Shown piece by piece: positions 44,360 through 54,754 of a DNA stretch of 64,000 nucleotides. Origin of the DNA: Schistocerca nitens (taxonomy: Eukaryota; Arthropoda; Insecta; Orthoptera; Acrididae); contig NC_064618.1 of the NCBI RefSeq assembly GCF_023898315.1, positions 183,697,548 through 183,761,547 of the forward strand, in the 5' to 3' direction. The position numbers and the translations under genes were made by a program. Within the stretch, counting starts at the first letter, position 1. Every line of letters starts with the position of its first letter. The notes beneath the pieces are model-generated. The model was not told where the DNA came from, did not search any database, and saw only the letters and a list, made by a program, of their open reading frames with translations.

Positions 44360-46760
44360 TTCGGCAAGTTCCATTTTGGACTTTAACATGTGTTGGAAGA
44401 GCAGTTTTAAATACATCTGTGATGTGATAATATGTCCCATGCTCCACAATTACGTTCCTGGATTGTCGGTATATCTAAACTGCATATTATTGGTGTGGCT
44501 TTTCATTGAACACGCACTTATTTGTGTCAATAAATGGCTGATTTTGAAAAAAAAAAGAATGCCTTTAAGGAACATATGTGTAAAAATTGTAATTCTTTGC
44601 CCAAATTTATAATATTATTGATTTTTTTTCAGATTTAATAGATTTTATACACAACTCATGTGTCAACATTGCTTCACAGTCTCAGGGGGAGAACCTGGTT
44701 TACATATACTTTGTAAAATATTTTCCCGTACGTAAATTCTTAACTTTTTAAACATCTTATGACTCTTGTACAAATATAAAACTATTTATCATTCTGTAAC
44801 ACCACATTATTTAAATCTCTGAAAGAAAATCACTGATGTAAACCTTTCTAATGGGTCACATTGTAGCTCACCTCTATTCTAGAACAGGTTCAACCAAAAA
44901 TAGAAAAGAGCTCTGTGTAGTCAGTTGTCAGTTTGGTACAAACACTTCCTGCAAATTACAATATTTTTGTATGAATTTTGTGTCGGAACTGATGGTGGTA
45001 CCATTGTAAAATGTCGTAAAGTCTTAAATAAAATCTTAGAATAAGGTACAACGCATTTTTTTGGAGTTATATTGTTGTTCGAAATAATACCTTTATGATA
45101 TACAACATGTGTTTCTACAGTAACTGAAAAACACGCCATCGTATACGAAGCGGTACCGCTTCTAGACAAGACGGTAACGCATTTGGCGGTAAGACACCGG
45201 AAACAACAAACCATTAAAAAGTTTAATCTGTGGTTTACTAACAGAAAATATTTCAGTGCACTGATGTTAACAGTAATTTCGCATCTTATCATCTCTCTTG
45301 TAGCGCTAACAATAGTTGCAATGGACGCCGGTAAAGTATCATGACAAGCATGTCTTAACTCGCAGACCATTATATAAGAGTATTTATTTCTCAGTGATAC
45401 ATTATATGTAATAACAATTGTGCATTGCTACTGACATTGTAGACAAGTATGTTACAATAATTTTTTTATTGCTAGTAGGTTTTGTATGGTCGACTATTGA
45501 CAAGTTATTACTAGTTTTTCATAAAAGAAAGGGTGTATCCAAAGTTTCCATGTAGTTTAAGCTTATGAGAAATCTGTGTCATTACTTTTAAATACAGTTT
45601 GTTTCCTTTCTATTCTCAAACAAAAAGACCCAAAGAGTAGCTCTAAAAAGTAAGCTTAATGGTTTATTACTTGATATCGGGACCGCTAAGTTTCATGGCG
45701 ATGTTGGCCACTGGGGCATTACCTATTACTTTGCAATGTGTAAAGCATGTTGAACATCGCGTACGATCCATTCAAAACCTGAAAAAGACATTCGCATCAA
45801 AATTTTATCAAGTGCTTAGAATTTTGAACATAAATTATTACTACCAAATTGTATAACGATGATAATAGCAGAAATTTTTAATCAATATTTTGATTCAAAA
45901 TAGACAAATCATTATTAAAAGCGTAAACAACTTTTAATAAATGTTTAATGTAGAATGTTAGCTGGCATAACCAACACACTGACGTAAAAACTTGCACATT
46001 TTCCAAATGAATAGTCTCCTTCAGCTGTCGTTTGACACATTCCTTCACATCTATATTCCAAAGAATCCTTGTCACATAGCTTCACCTCTGTATTTTAACG
46101 GAAAAAATTGACGAGTAAACTGTGCCCCTATTTACAGTTTTTACTCTGTTTACAGTGGGTTTAGCAGAACGGAATATTTTGGCATGAGTTGAGACAAACG
46201 CTAGTGATAATTATTACTAAGAGAGAGGTGTTCCATTATCTATACTGGTGGAATTTGCAGCGAGTATTCAACAAAATTCGCTTATGTTTCATCTAATTTT
46301 CTTGATAGCACATGAGATTCTTACTAGGACAAGGCAACGATTAACTGATTTATTTAGATAACGAGGAACTCTAACTTTTGTTGCTGATAACGAAATTAAT
46401 TTTTTGTTTTCAAATGAGGGTGATGTATCAGCGACATAAAAAGCAGATATCCTTCTGTGAATGACGATAACTCGCTTTTGTAGAAATCACATGTCTATAC
46501 ACTAATCGAATTTTGTACCCTGAGATTTACCGTCCGAAGAAATTAATATTCAAATTAATGTACGAAAAAGAGGGAAGTATTAAAATTTTGTTCATCGACG
46601 TTATCAAACTTTTAACAATATTTATAGTCTTTGTTTTCCGCCAAAAGGATGAAGTATTTTTAATTTCGGTACGTAACCATATTTTCACGATTTCCATTCA
46701 GTAATGTCTTGTGAAGTGATTTTGTGGTAATCACTTAAATCTGTCCACAAAAACCACTTA
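44360..46760. other. No recognised gene; one 149-codon frame
   Basis: AT-rich. The longest frame is on the minus strand, 45370-44921. It is rich in Cys, Thr and hydrophobic residues, with no signal peptide or catalytic motif that I can name. A frame of that length is about what one or less would be expected by chance in 64 kb at this composition (rough estimate). Other frames (45659-45856, 46513-46704) are featureless. Confidence 0.4.
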
Positions 46761-46765
46761 AAGAC

Positions 46766-46941
46766 ACTTCCTGGCAGATTAAAACTGTATACCGGACCGA
46801 GACTCGAACTCGGGACCTTTGCCTTTCGCGGGCAAGTGCTCTACCAACTGAGCTACCCAAGCACGACTCACGCTCCGTCCTCACAGCCTTACTTCTGCCA
46901 GTACCTCGTCTTCTACCTTCCAAACTTTACAGAAGCTCTCC
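46766..46941 (-). mobile_element. tRNA-related SINE (family D), inverted partner
   Basis: Minus-strand copy. The plus strand shows CGAGACTCGAACTCGGGACC (B-box reversed), TTTGCCTTTCGCGGGCAAGTGCTCTACCAACTGAGCTACCC (anticodon arm and A-box reversed). It then runs into the GC-rich leader and stops at GGAGAGC (reversed). It mirrors 47018-47193. The 5' part of the element is missing. Confidence 0.85.
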
Positions 46942-46944
46942 GGC

Positions 46945-47240
46945 TCTCCAGGCTGTGGCTACGCCATGTCTCCGCAATATCCTTTCTTTCAGGAGTGCTA
47001 GTTCTGCAAGGTTCGCAGGAGAGCTTCTGTAAAGTTTCGAAGGTAGGAGACGAGTTACTGGCAGAAGTAAAGCTGTGAGGACGGGGCGTGAGTCGTGCGT
47101 GGGTAGTCCAGCTGGTAGAGCACTTGCCCGCGAAAGGCAAAGTTCCCGATTTCTAGTCTCGGTCCGGCACACAGTTTTGATCTGCCAGGAAGTTTCACAT
47201 CAGCGGATACTCCGCTGCAGAGTGAGAATCTCATTCCACC
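46945..47240 (+). mobile_element. tRNA-related SINE (family D)
   Basis: Plus-strand copy. A leader (CAGGCTGTGGCTACGCCATGTCTCCGCAATATCC...) is followed by GGAGAGCTTCTGTAAAGTTTCGAAGG, A-box-like TGGGTAGTCCAGCTGGTAGAGC, arm TTGCCCGCGAAAGGCAA, a decayed B-box GATTTCTAGTCTC, then GGTCCGGCACACAGTTTTGATCTGCCAGGAAGTTTCACATCAGC and a 3' part GGATACTCCGCTGCAGAGTGAGAATCTCATTC. The tRNA-like block sits inside, not at the head. Confidence 0.82.
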
Positions 47241-47284
47241 CAAAAGACCATTGTTACGGTAGGCTTATGCAATGTCAAGTCACA

Positions 47285-48480
47285 TTGATGTGATCACCTG
47301 TCAAAAGCCCGAATTACCATGTTTTGCAGCGCAGGCCGCTGCGATAGAAACAGGAAGAGGATTGTTGAGGTTCTGGAAGATAACGACTAGTATATGGAGC
47401 CACGCCGACTTCAGTGGCGTTTCCAGATGCGATATTCCTTGTTGAGGACCCATGACGTGAACAATCCTATGGAGGTGGTCCCACAGATTTTCGACGGGTT
47501 TAAATCCGGGCATTTAGGTGGCCATGGAAATATGGTAAAGCCATCCTGGTGCTGTTCGAACCATGATGTACAATAAGAACTGTGTGACATGTTGCATTGT
47601 CATGCTAGTAGATTCCATCGTGCCAAGATATCAAATGGGTTCAAATGGCTCTGAGCACTATGGGACTTAACATCTGTGGTCATCAGTCCCCTAGAACTTA
47701 GAACTACATAAACCTAACTAAGCTAAGGACATCACACACATCCACGCCCGAGGCAGGATTCGAACCTGCGACCGTAGCAGTCGCGCGGTTCCGGACTGCG
47801 CGCCTAGAACAGCTAGACCACCGCGGCCGGCCGTGCCAAGATAAAACAAACTACATTTATGGCTGGACACGGCCCCCAAGGGTAAAAGCATACTTGTGTT
47901 GATCCATTGTGCCTTCCAGAAAACTAAACTCTTGAAGGTGATGCCGTCCATCCTGGACCTTTCTGATGATGGTCAGAGGTCGTTTGCCTTCAGATGTTTC
48001 ACACCATACAGGAAAATGGCTATTTGTCCGATGGAGCATAAAACATGATTCATCTGAATCTGGACGTCCATTTGCGATACTGTTGTGCAAACTGTAGCCT
48101 TAGTCACTGAAAATAACAGTCAGCATTGGTAAATGGAACAGGCGCCAGTTGTGGATGCCCACATGAAGCAACATTCACTGAACGATCATTGAGGAGACAC
48201 TGTTAGTAGCCCATTGATTCATCTGTGTGGTCAGTTCCTCAACAGTCTGCACATCTATTCGCCAGTGCACATCTCCACACATATAGCTCAGCACCGTCCT
48301 CTATGGCCCTTAGTGCACCACACTTGCCTTGGCGCTGGTTCTGGATAGCGTCATTTTGTAATGCACATTATGCTTTAATTATAGTTGCGCTTAGTCAATT
48401 CGGAAATGCTTCCACCCTTGGCCTAAAATACAATTATTACGCCCTTTTGGACGTTAGATAAACTGCTCCACTTCCACATT
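47285..48480 (-). pseudogene. Tc1-type transposase relic split by SINE
   Basis: Minus strand. Upper part (48090-47857): a frame reading NGRPDSDESCFMLHRTNSHF keeps the first catalytic Asp (SDES), then KRPLTIIRKVQDGRHHLQEF. The lower part, after the SINE, has MPGFKPVENLWDHLHRIVHV (catalytic Glu in P-V-E-N-L-W), then PLKSAWLHILVVIFQNLNNP. The second Asp block would lie at the SINE-adjacent junction near 47560-47610 and is not clear. The 48120-48480 leader matches 20880-21110. Frames are broken in several places. Confidence 0.85.
47631..47831 (-). mobile_element. SINE family A, inserted in Tc1 relic
   Basis: Reverse-strand copy ending in TCAAATGGCTCTGAGCACTATGGG on the plus strand and starting (head) at GGCCGGC. 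Perfect 12-bp duplication CGTGCCAAGATA at 47619-47630 and 47832-47843, inside transposon sequence. Confidence 0.94.
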
Positions 48481-48638
48481 ATGACAACGACTGCACTGTC
48501 TTCCACGTACCCTGAATAGAATACTTGTGTAGGTTATAGCTCTTTTTATTCCGTAAAAAAAAACAAAAAAGAAAATCTCCATAAATCACAAAATCCTACG
48601 AATTACGTCATAGTTTTGTAATCTATGTTTCTTTTTCT

Positions 48639-48738
48639 GTAGAAAAAGTAACCCAGAAGCTACAAAAGGATTATACATTCTTTTGAGTCATTCACCTCAT
48701 TCATCTCAGTCCTGAGAAAAATAGATAAGTAAAAGAGA

Positions 48739-48807
<69 letters not shown>

Positions 48808-48931
48808 CATGTAGAAAATCCTAAAATTGGTCATTTCCCTTCTCATTTACTTACTTATTTTTCCTAGGATTGAGGTGAATGACTCGATGAAACGTAGAAT
48901 CCTTTTGTAGGTTGTGGGTTACGTTTTCTAC
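48639..48931. repeat. Foldback repeat with AC-AT-GT microsatellite core
   Basis: Left arm 48639-48739 (GTAGAAAAAGTAACCC...AAAGGATT...GAGTCATTCACCTCA...CCTGAGAAAAATAGATAAGTAAAAGAGAA). Right arm 48840-48931 is its imperfect reverse complement (TTCTCATTTACTTACTTATTTTTCCTAGGATTGAGGTGAATGACTC...AATCCTTTTGT...GGGTTACGTTTTCTAC). Between them runs (AC)n(AT)n(GT)n, 48739-48807, itself palindromic, so the entire 290 bases can fold on itself. No coding frame. Confidence 0.85.
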
Positions 48932-49078
48932 ATAGTTTTAATTTATATTTAATCAGTGGTCAGCGGACGCATCAAGCTGACTTTCAGCCTTGTCCTCTGA
49001 CTGGCAATCACGTTGTTTCTACTAGTTATATCTATGATACCGATTGGATAATTAGTTATGAAATAATATTATATTTAT

Positions 49079-49740
49079 ATCAGAATCACCTCTCAGTAGT
49101 GAAACTCATTTAAAATCTAAAAAAGATCGTAAACCTTCAATTAATTATTTTCCAGATCTAAATTCCACATTTCTTGCAGGAAATCAGCATTTCTTCCATG
49201 CTTCACATAGAGTATGCTCAGCTTTACATCATCAAATAGTGATGAAACAATAAACTGATTATTTTTTCGATTCGTTTGAAATGTGATGAATATGGAGTGA
49301 GGCATATCAAATTCTGCTGAGCTATAGGAGTTCGTAATATATACCTCAAACTTCTTCCCGGTCAATGCAGCAGATTCCACAGTTTGTAGTTCTTAAAATG
49401 ATATTGGAATTTTTGAAATTTTCAAAATATTTTCTCATTGTTCAAGCTCAGAACTAGATTCCTCTTTAGCTATAGGTACACAAATTTCCATACGTTCTAC
49501 AAGTCTACCATCATTTGGAAGAGTGTCTTTCATTTCAATTTTAGGACCATTGTAAACAGCCCATTTAAGAATAGCACATGCAGCTCTTGAGGTCTATGTA
49601 AATATTACAGAAAGATCCCCCTCCCAAATAACCTCTTTATAATCTCTGCAAAATCCACCAGGCATTACAGATGGACTAAGCACCTCACATTTCTTCCTCA
49701 TTATTTTTCCATTGTTAAGCATATCATCTTCCACGGCTAT
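49079..49740 (-). pseudogene. Capsid-like gene relic, C-terminal part (Polinton/adinto-like)
   Basis: Minus-strand frames with short breaks. Visible pieces are SPSVMPGGFCRDYKEVIWEG, AILKWAVYNGPKIEMKDTLP, RLVERMEICVPIAKEESSSE, then SAEFDMPHSIFITFQTNRKN, SSLFDDVKLSILYVKHGRNA and QEMWNLDLENN. The order, with a polar F-Q-T-x-R-K block, an S-x-F-D block and an M-x-N-L-D block, resembles the second half of hexon-like (double jelly-roll) capsid proteins encoded by Polinton-like or adintovirus-like elements in arthropod genomes. That resemblance is from memory of the family and untested. The frame is broken at 2-4 places. The same strand and order continues from the piece at 51850-52163. Confidence 0.5.
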
Positions 49741-49742
49741 TT

Positions 49743-50092
49743 TATGAGTAAGAGACGAAGCCAAATCCAACAAACTGATGATGAAATAAAAGGACGTTCG
49801 GTTCTATATAAAATATTATTTTCTCTATATAAAATATTATTTTCTTTCCTTATGGTTATAAAATCGAATAGCTTTTCAACACATTTATCAATAAATATTT
49901 TATTAGATTTTCTGTCATATTTTAGGTAATATAATCCATCAGTATTAAATATCCTACTCTGAGTAACATTAGGATGAACCCAACCATGACCAATATAGAT
50001 TTTAGTTTCGGTAGCCTTAGTAGAAACATTTAAGCTATATTTACTTTTCTCATTAACAGGGAGTGAGAAAAATTGATACTCTTTGCTCATTT
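49743..50092 (-). pseudogene. 117-codon ORF in virus-like relic
   Basis: An open frame on the minus strand, start at 50092, reads MSKEYQFFSLPVNEKSKYSL, then VSTKATETKIYIGHGWVHPN and YLKYDRKSNKIFIDKCVEKL. Its end contains a duplicated 20-base segment (TCTATATAAAATATTATTTT twice at 49801-49840), which repeats ENNILYR. It lies between two pieces of the capsid-like relic. Whether it is part of the same protein or a separate small gene is undecided. I recognise no domain in it. Confidence 0.4.
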
Positions 50093-50336
50093 AATATGGA
50101 CAAAATTTTACAAAGCCATTTCTAAAGTTTGGAGTTAGTTAAATTCTTATTTTCATAAGTTTCAGTCATTTCGAAATCCTGAATAGGAGAAAAAGGCGAA
50201 TATATACACGATAATGTGGTTCATGATTTATTCCTCCACCAAATTCAGAATTAGGTTTGAATGAAGCAATAATTAAGTTTCTCACTGAAAGTGATCTGTA
50301 TGCTTCACAAACATTCCATTAGCTGACTGAAATTTA

Positions 50337-51823
50337 CACTATGTAATCAAAATTATCCAGCAACTGTCTGAAAATGACCTACAAGTTCGTGCCGCCTTCC
50401 ATCAGTAATGCTGGAAATCAGTTTGGTGCTGGCCCACCATCAGCCTTGATGACAGCTTCCACTCTCGCAGGCATACGTTCATTCAGGTGCTGGAAGGTTT
50501 CTTGGGGAATGGCAGCCCATTCTTCACGGAGTGCCGCACTGAGGAGAGGTATCGATGTCGGTCGGTGAGGCCTGCCACGAAGCAAGCGTCACAAAACATC
50601 CCGAAGGAGTGCCATACGATTCAGGTCAGGACTCCGTGCCGTTCAGTACATTACAGGGACGTTATGGTCGTGTAACAACACTACCACAGTTCGGGCATTA
50701 GGAACAAGTGCTGGACCATGCTAAGCGATGCAATCGCCATCTCCAAATTGCTCTTCAACAGTGCGAAGCAAGAAGGTGCTTAAAACATCAATGTAGGCCT
50801 GTGCTGTGATATTGCTACGCTAAACAACAAGGGGTCCAAGCTCCCTCCATGAAAAACACGACCACACGATAACACCACAGCCTCCGAATTTTATTGTTGG
50901 CGCTACACACGCTGGCAGGTGACGTTCACTGGGCATTCGCCATACCCGCACCCGGACATCGGATCACCACATTGTGTACCGTGATTCGTCACTCCACACA
51001 ACGTTTTTCCATTGTTCAATCGTCTAATGTTTACGCTCCTTACAGAAATCGAGGCGTCGTTTGGCATTTAGCGGCGTGACGTGTGGTTTATGAGCAACCG
51101 CTTGACCATGAAATCCAAGTTTTCTCACCTCTTGCCCAACTGTCATAGTACTTGCACTGGATCGTGATGTAGTTTGGAATTCCTGTGTGATGGTCTGGAC
51201 AGATGTCTGCCTATTACACATTACGACCGTCTTCAACTGTCGGCGGTCTCTGTCAGTCATCAGACGAGGTCGGCCTTTACTCTTTTGTGCTGTACGTATC
51301 CACTTCACTATCACATCCGAAACATTGAACCTAGGGATGTTTAAGTGTGTGGAAAATCTCGAGTACAGACACAAGCGAAAACCGAGCGAGGTGGCGCAGT
51401 GGTTAGCACACTGGACTCGCATTCGGGAGGACGACGGTTCAATCCCGTCTCCAGCCATCCTGATTTAGGTTTTCCGTGATTTCCCTAAATCGTTTCAGGC
51501 AAATGCCGGGATGGTTCCTTTGAAAGGGCACGGCCGATTTCCTTCCCAATCCTTCCCTAACCCGAGCTTGCGCTCCGTCTCTAATGACCTCGTTGTCGAC
51601 GGGACGTTAAACACTAACCACCACCACCACAAGCGAAAACCAATCACCTGACCACGTTCGAAGTCCGTGAGTTACGCGGAGCGCCGCATTCTGCTCTCTC
51701 ATGATGTCTAATGACTATTGAGGTCGCTGACATGGGGTACTTGGCAGTAGGTAGCAGCAGAATGCACCTAAAATGAGAAACGTATGCTTTTGGGGGTGTC
51801 TGGATACCTTTGATCACATAATG
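50337..51823 (-). pseudogene. Tc1-type element with TIRs, inside virus-like relic
   Basis: Left end CACTATGTAATCAAAATTATCCAG; right end, reversed, CATTATGTGATCAAAGGTATCCAG. TA at 50335-50336 and 51824-51825. After removal of the SINE the element is about 1.23 kb. Minus-strand coding pieces: NVSDVIVKWIRTAQKSKGRP, RDRRQLKTVVMCNRQTSVQT, KLGFHGQAVAHKPHVTPLNA, then NVVWSDESR keeping the first Asp. The second Asp and Glu blocks around 50560-50720 are decayed. It splits the capsid-like relic, so that relic is older. Confidence 0.88.
51383..51627 (+). mobile_element. tRNA-headed SINE (family C), inside Tc1
   Basis: Head CGAGCGAGGTGGCGCAGTGGTTAGCAC (A-box TGGCGCAGTGGTTAGC), B-box GGTTCAATCCCGT, body CATCCTGATTTAGGTTTTCCGTGATTTCCCTAAATCG, tail ACACTAACCACCACCACCAC. 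Flanking repeat CACAAGCGAAAAC at 51370-51382 and 51628-51640. The CAC may belong to the tail, so the duplication is 10-13 bases. This is a widely distributed arthropod SINE type by recollection. Confidence 0.93.
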
Positions 51824-51849
51824 TATGTTGATTAATTCGAATGGATAAT

Positions 51850-52163
51850 TTTAGTAATATCATTAGCAAGTCTTTTCATTAGCAAGAATTGTTTGGCCAC
51901 TAACTCGAAGCACACATTCAATGCTTTTCTTCAGATCCATATGCAGTTTTACATCACTTTCAAAAGTAACCTTATTTAAAATATTATCTGCCTTAATGTG
52001 AGTACCTGGCTTTTTTAAATGAATAGCTTTCTCTAAGCTTTTCAAAGTATATTGGCCACCAGGAATTTCTATTGCCTCTCCACCGCAAAACAATTTATTA
52101 TTTTTGGACATAATATATTGTGTTAAAAATAGAACCAACTGATGTGACATCACTGTAGCTGTC
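51850..52163 (-). pseudogene. Capsid-like gene relic, N-terminal part (Polinton/adinto-like)
   Basis: The minus-strand frame 52168-51863 reads SKNNKLFCGGEAIEIPGGQY, LKSLEKAIHLKKPGTHIKAD and NKVTFESDVKLHMDLKKSIE, then VSGQTILANEKTC. The E-I-P-x-G-x-Y followed by a helical and beta-rich segment resembles the first jelly-roll half of the capsid-like proteins named above (family resemblance from memory). It ends just before the Tc1 insertion at 51824. The gene would continue beyond it at 50336 and below, with several lesions. Confidence 0.5.
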
Positions 52164-52199
52164 TCCATCTCAATCTTTTTTATAAGAGCAGATGGCTTA

Positions 52200-52720
52200 C
52201 TACTAATTTACTAATAATGAAAATATTATTAATCAAATGAAAACTGATAGAGAACCTAAAATAAAAATTCCAGAGAAGAAATGAAAACATAAGTTTGAGA
52301 AACTCATGCTTAATTCTAATTTATGAGGAATGATAGGGCCAAGTGGATATGAAAACAACAACATTAATGGTTGACAATTATCCTCTAGCTGTGGGAGAGC
52401 TCAGACATATTCAAAAATACCAAAACAATTAGTGAGAAATAATCTAATTTTCTAAATATATTTAGACAAGGTGATACAAATTTAAATCATATGTACCATG
52501 AGTTTGTTGATTCTGATTTAATGGTTGATGATTTTAATGAATATTGTCGTAAAGGCTGGAATGAAAATCCGTTCGGATTTTTTTAATGATATACATAGTT
52601 AGGAAACCTAATGGAAGAAAATACAGATATCAAATTATAGATTTTTTACAACAAATGAATGTTAAATGTAAAAGCTGGTTTATTAAGATGTTTTTGACTA
52701 TAGTAAATGTTGGCGAAATA
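52200..52720 (+). pseudogene. Packaging-ATPase-like relic (Polinton/adinto-like)
   Basis: Divergent to the capsid-like relic. Around 52255-52380 come EPKIKIPEKK, KHKFEKLMLNSNL and MIGPSGYENNN, the last in the place and form of a Walker A loop (G-P-S-G-x-G-K-[ST]) with its Lys lost. Downstream YHEFVDSDLMVDDFNEYCRK, GWNENPFGFF and, shifted, YIVRKPNGRKYRYQIIDFLQ follow the order expected for the C-terminal half of FtsK/HerA-type packaging ATPases in this element class. The resemblance is weaker than for the capsid piece. Numerous stops. Confidence 0.4.
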
Positions 52721-52729
52721 TGAGACAGA

Positions 52730-53150
52730 AGTTGTTAAAAATGCTAAACTAAATGGAAAAAATTTAAGAATTGGAGGAAAGGATTCAAGCTTTGGAGTCA
52801 ACAATCAAGAACAGAATACGAAAAATATAAGAAGGAAATCAGCCTGTCACTAGAGTAAATGTGTAGATAAAACAAGGAATTGAAGGATTAGATGAAAATG
52901 TTCTGAAAGCTATTGAAGCAAAGAGATAAGCTGAAGAACAAAGTATTCCATGGCATCCTACCACTCATCAGTCTGAAGAATTTGGAGGTGTACCAAAAAA
53001 TTTGACAGTGTGAAACTCCACAGTTTCATTAAACATTAAGCGAATGAAAATACAGGCTGCACGCAATAAATAGGAAGGAGAGGAAGAAAAGTAAAAAAAG
53101 GACAATGAAAAGAAAGGAGAGAGTGATGTTAAAAAATAAATATAAGTGAA
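52730..53150 (+). pseudogene. Unassigned coding relic in virus-like block
   Basis: Plus-strand pieces LNGKNLRIGGKDSSFGVNNQ, EERIQALESTIKNRIRKI, IKQGIEGLDENVLKAIEAKR, AEEQSIPWHPTTHQSEEFGG and a lysine/glutamate-rich tail (EGEEEK..KKDNEKKGESD) look like a decayed charged, coiled-coil-containing protein following the ATPase-like relic. No family is recognised. Confidence 0.35.
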
Positions 53151-53159
53151 AGAATTTTA

Positions 53160-53735
53160 AAGTGTATTAACTGTGTGAAGATAAATTTTTTGTATTAAAA
53201 CCTGTTGGCACATTCAAATTTGTTGATTCCTTTGTTTTATTTTGACAAAAAGTTTTGGCATTTCTACATGCCATCTCCAGGCTCCATATGCAAACTGGAA
53301 CCATCGGTATCTGGATGCCATGAATTCTACAAAGATAACAAAACAGTCAGGCGTAAAGTAACAATTCTATATGACTCTAATGAGACGTGATTCTCTAACA
53401 CTTTCTTGACTGCCCATGTTTTCACCAACCTTCAAACAATTTTCATAGGTGATTACGATAGTACCAGTCGAATAACCGACCAGCTTCACCGTTTCCAACA
53501 TTCTTGTTCCTGGTGCAAAGCCACGACAATGTACCCTTTGTCAAAGTCCCTCAGGTCACTATATATCCAACTTGTATCTTCCTAGACTGATTCCCTGTCC
53601 GATTCAGCTCCAACTATTTACTTTACTAACTACACTGCATGCTCTTAACGCCACCAGGTGGCCATCACTGTCTGTGTCGATAGTGATCGCAATGTTCTAG
53701 TGATCAGTGTCAACAAATATGCGTAGACTAAAAGA
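53160..53735. other. No recognised gene
   Basis: A 61-codon frame at 53205-53390 is the only open stretch and has no motif. The right border of the virus-like relic probably lies in this interval but no terminal repeat was seen. Confidence 0.35.
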
Positions 53736-53739
53736 AAAG

Positions 53740-54080
53740 TTCAAAGTGAAAGAATGTCAATGACAAGATTCGCTGATGACATCGCTATCTTCAGTAAATT
53801 GTAGAACAATACGGGATCTCTTGAATGGAATGATTAGCCTAATGAGTACAGAATATGGACTGAGAGTAAATCGAACAAGGACGGAAATAACGGGATATAG
53901 CAGAAATGCGAACAGCGAGAAATTTAACATTAGCAATTATGATTACAAGTAAATGAAGTTACTGAATTCTACTAGCTAGGCAGCAAAATAATGAATGACG
54001 GACGGAGCAAAAGCAGAGTAGCACTGGCAAAAATGGCATTCATGGAGAAGTCTACTGCTCTGAAGTTCTATTTCAGGCTG
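53740..54080 (+). pseudogene. LINE RT fragment
   Basis: MSMTRFADDIAIFSKL (FADD box kept), then EYRIWTESKSNKDG-type motif D remnant, LGSKIMNDGRSKSRVALAKM and FMEKST. Same family as 8577-9450 and 24325-25240. The 5' and 3' flanks are lost. Confidence 0.78.
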
Positions 54081-54198
54081 GAGATCGTGTTGTGATATTA
54101 TGAAAAAGATTTTCATATCATGGCTTGCGCTCACTCGTTCACGTTATCCCTAACACGAACATTGATGTTTTATTTAGTATTCTCGATTAACAGGTGTT

Positions 54199-54400
54199 CA
54201 AAAATGGTTCAAATGGCTCTGAGCACTATGGGACTTAACATCTGAGGTCATCAGTCCCCTAGAACTTAGAAGTACTTAAACCTAACTAACCTAAGGACAT
54301 CACACACATTCATGCCCAAGGCAGGATTCGAACCTGCGACCGTGGCGATCGCTTGGTTCCAGACTGAAGCGACTAGAACCGCTCGGCCACAACGGCCGGC
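54199..54400 (-). mobile_element. SINE family A, full length
   Basis: Reverse copy from GTTCAAATGGCTCTGAGCACTATGGG to AACCGCTCGGCCACAACGGCCGGC. Flanks TAACAGGTGTT (54188-54198) and TAACAAGTGTT (54401-54411), one mismatch. Confidence 0.93.
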
Positions 54401-54499
54401 TAACAAGTGTTGTTCTTTTTATGTACCTTTGTAATGAATATACTATGAACTTTCCAGTCATCCAAGAAAACATTGGCCATGTACAAAGGCCTGCCTACA

Positions 54500-54750
54500 T
54501 ATGGCCGTTAAGTTATCTTACCTTAATCCCACAGAAACGCTGTGTGACTATTTGGAACTGTGAATGAAACACAGCAGTCAAAATCCCTTGTTAGGTAGCT
54601 CTACGAAATCTAATGCACGGTGAGTGACTGAAGTTGAATATGGCATACCTGAAGAAATTAGTGGATTCTCCGACCGTTTTAGCTATTCGACATACCACTC
54701 ACTGAAGAACCAGCTCTTTACTGCCAAATATCAGGCGTTGTTGTAGTAGA
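54500..54750 (+). pseudogene. Possible Tc1-like transposase C-terminal scrap
   Basis: In alternate frames LNPTETLCDYLEL (compare the usual L-N-P-I-E-x-L-W-D-x-L-E block), then KHSSQNPLLGSSTKSNAR-type sequence. Only the catalytic Glu region is suggested. Evidence is thin. Confidence 0.33.
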
Positions 54751-54754
54751 ATAG

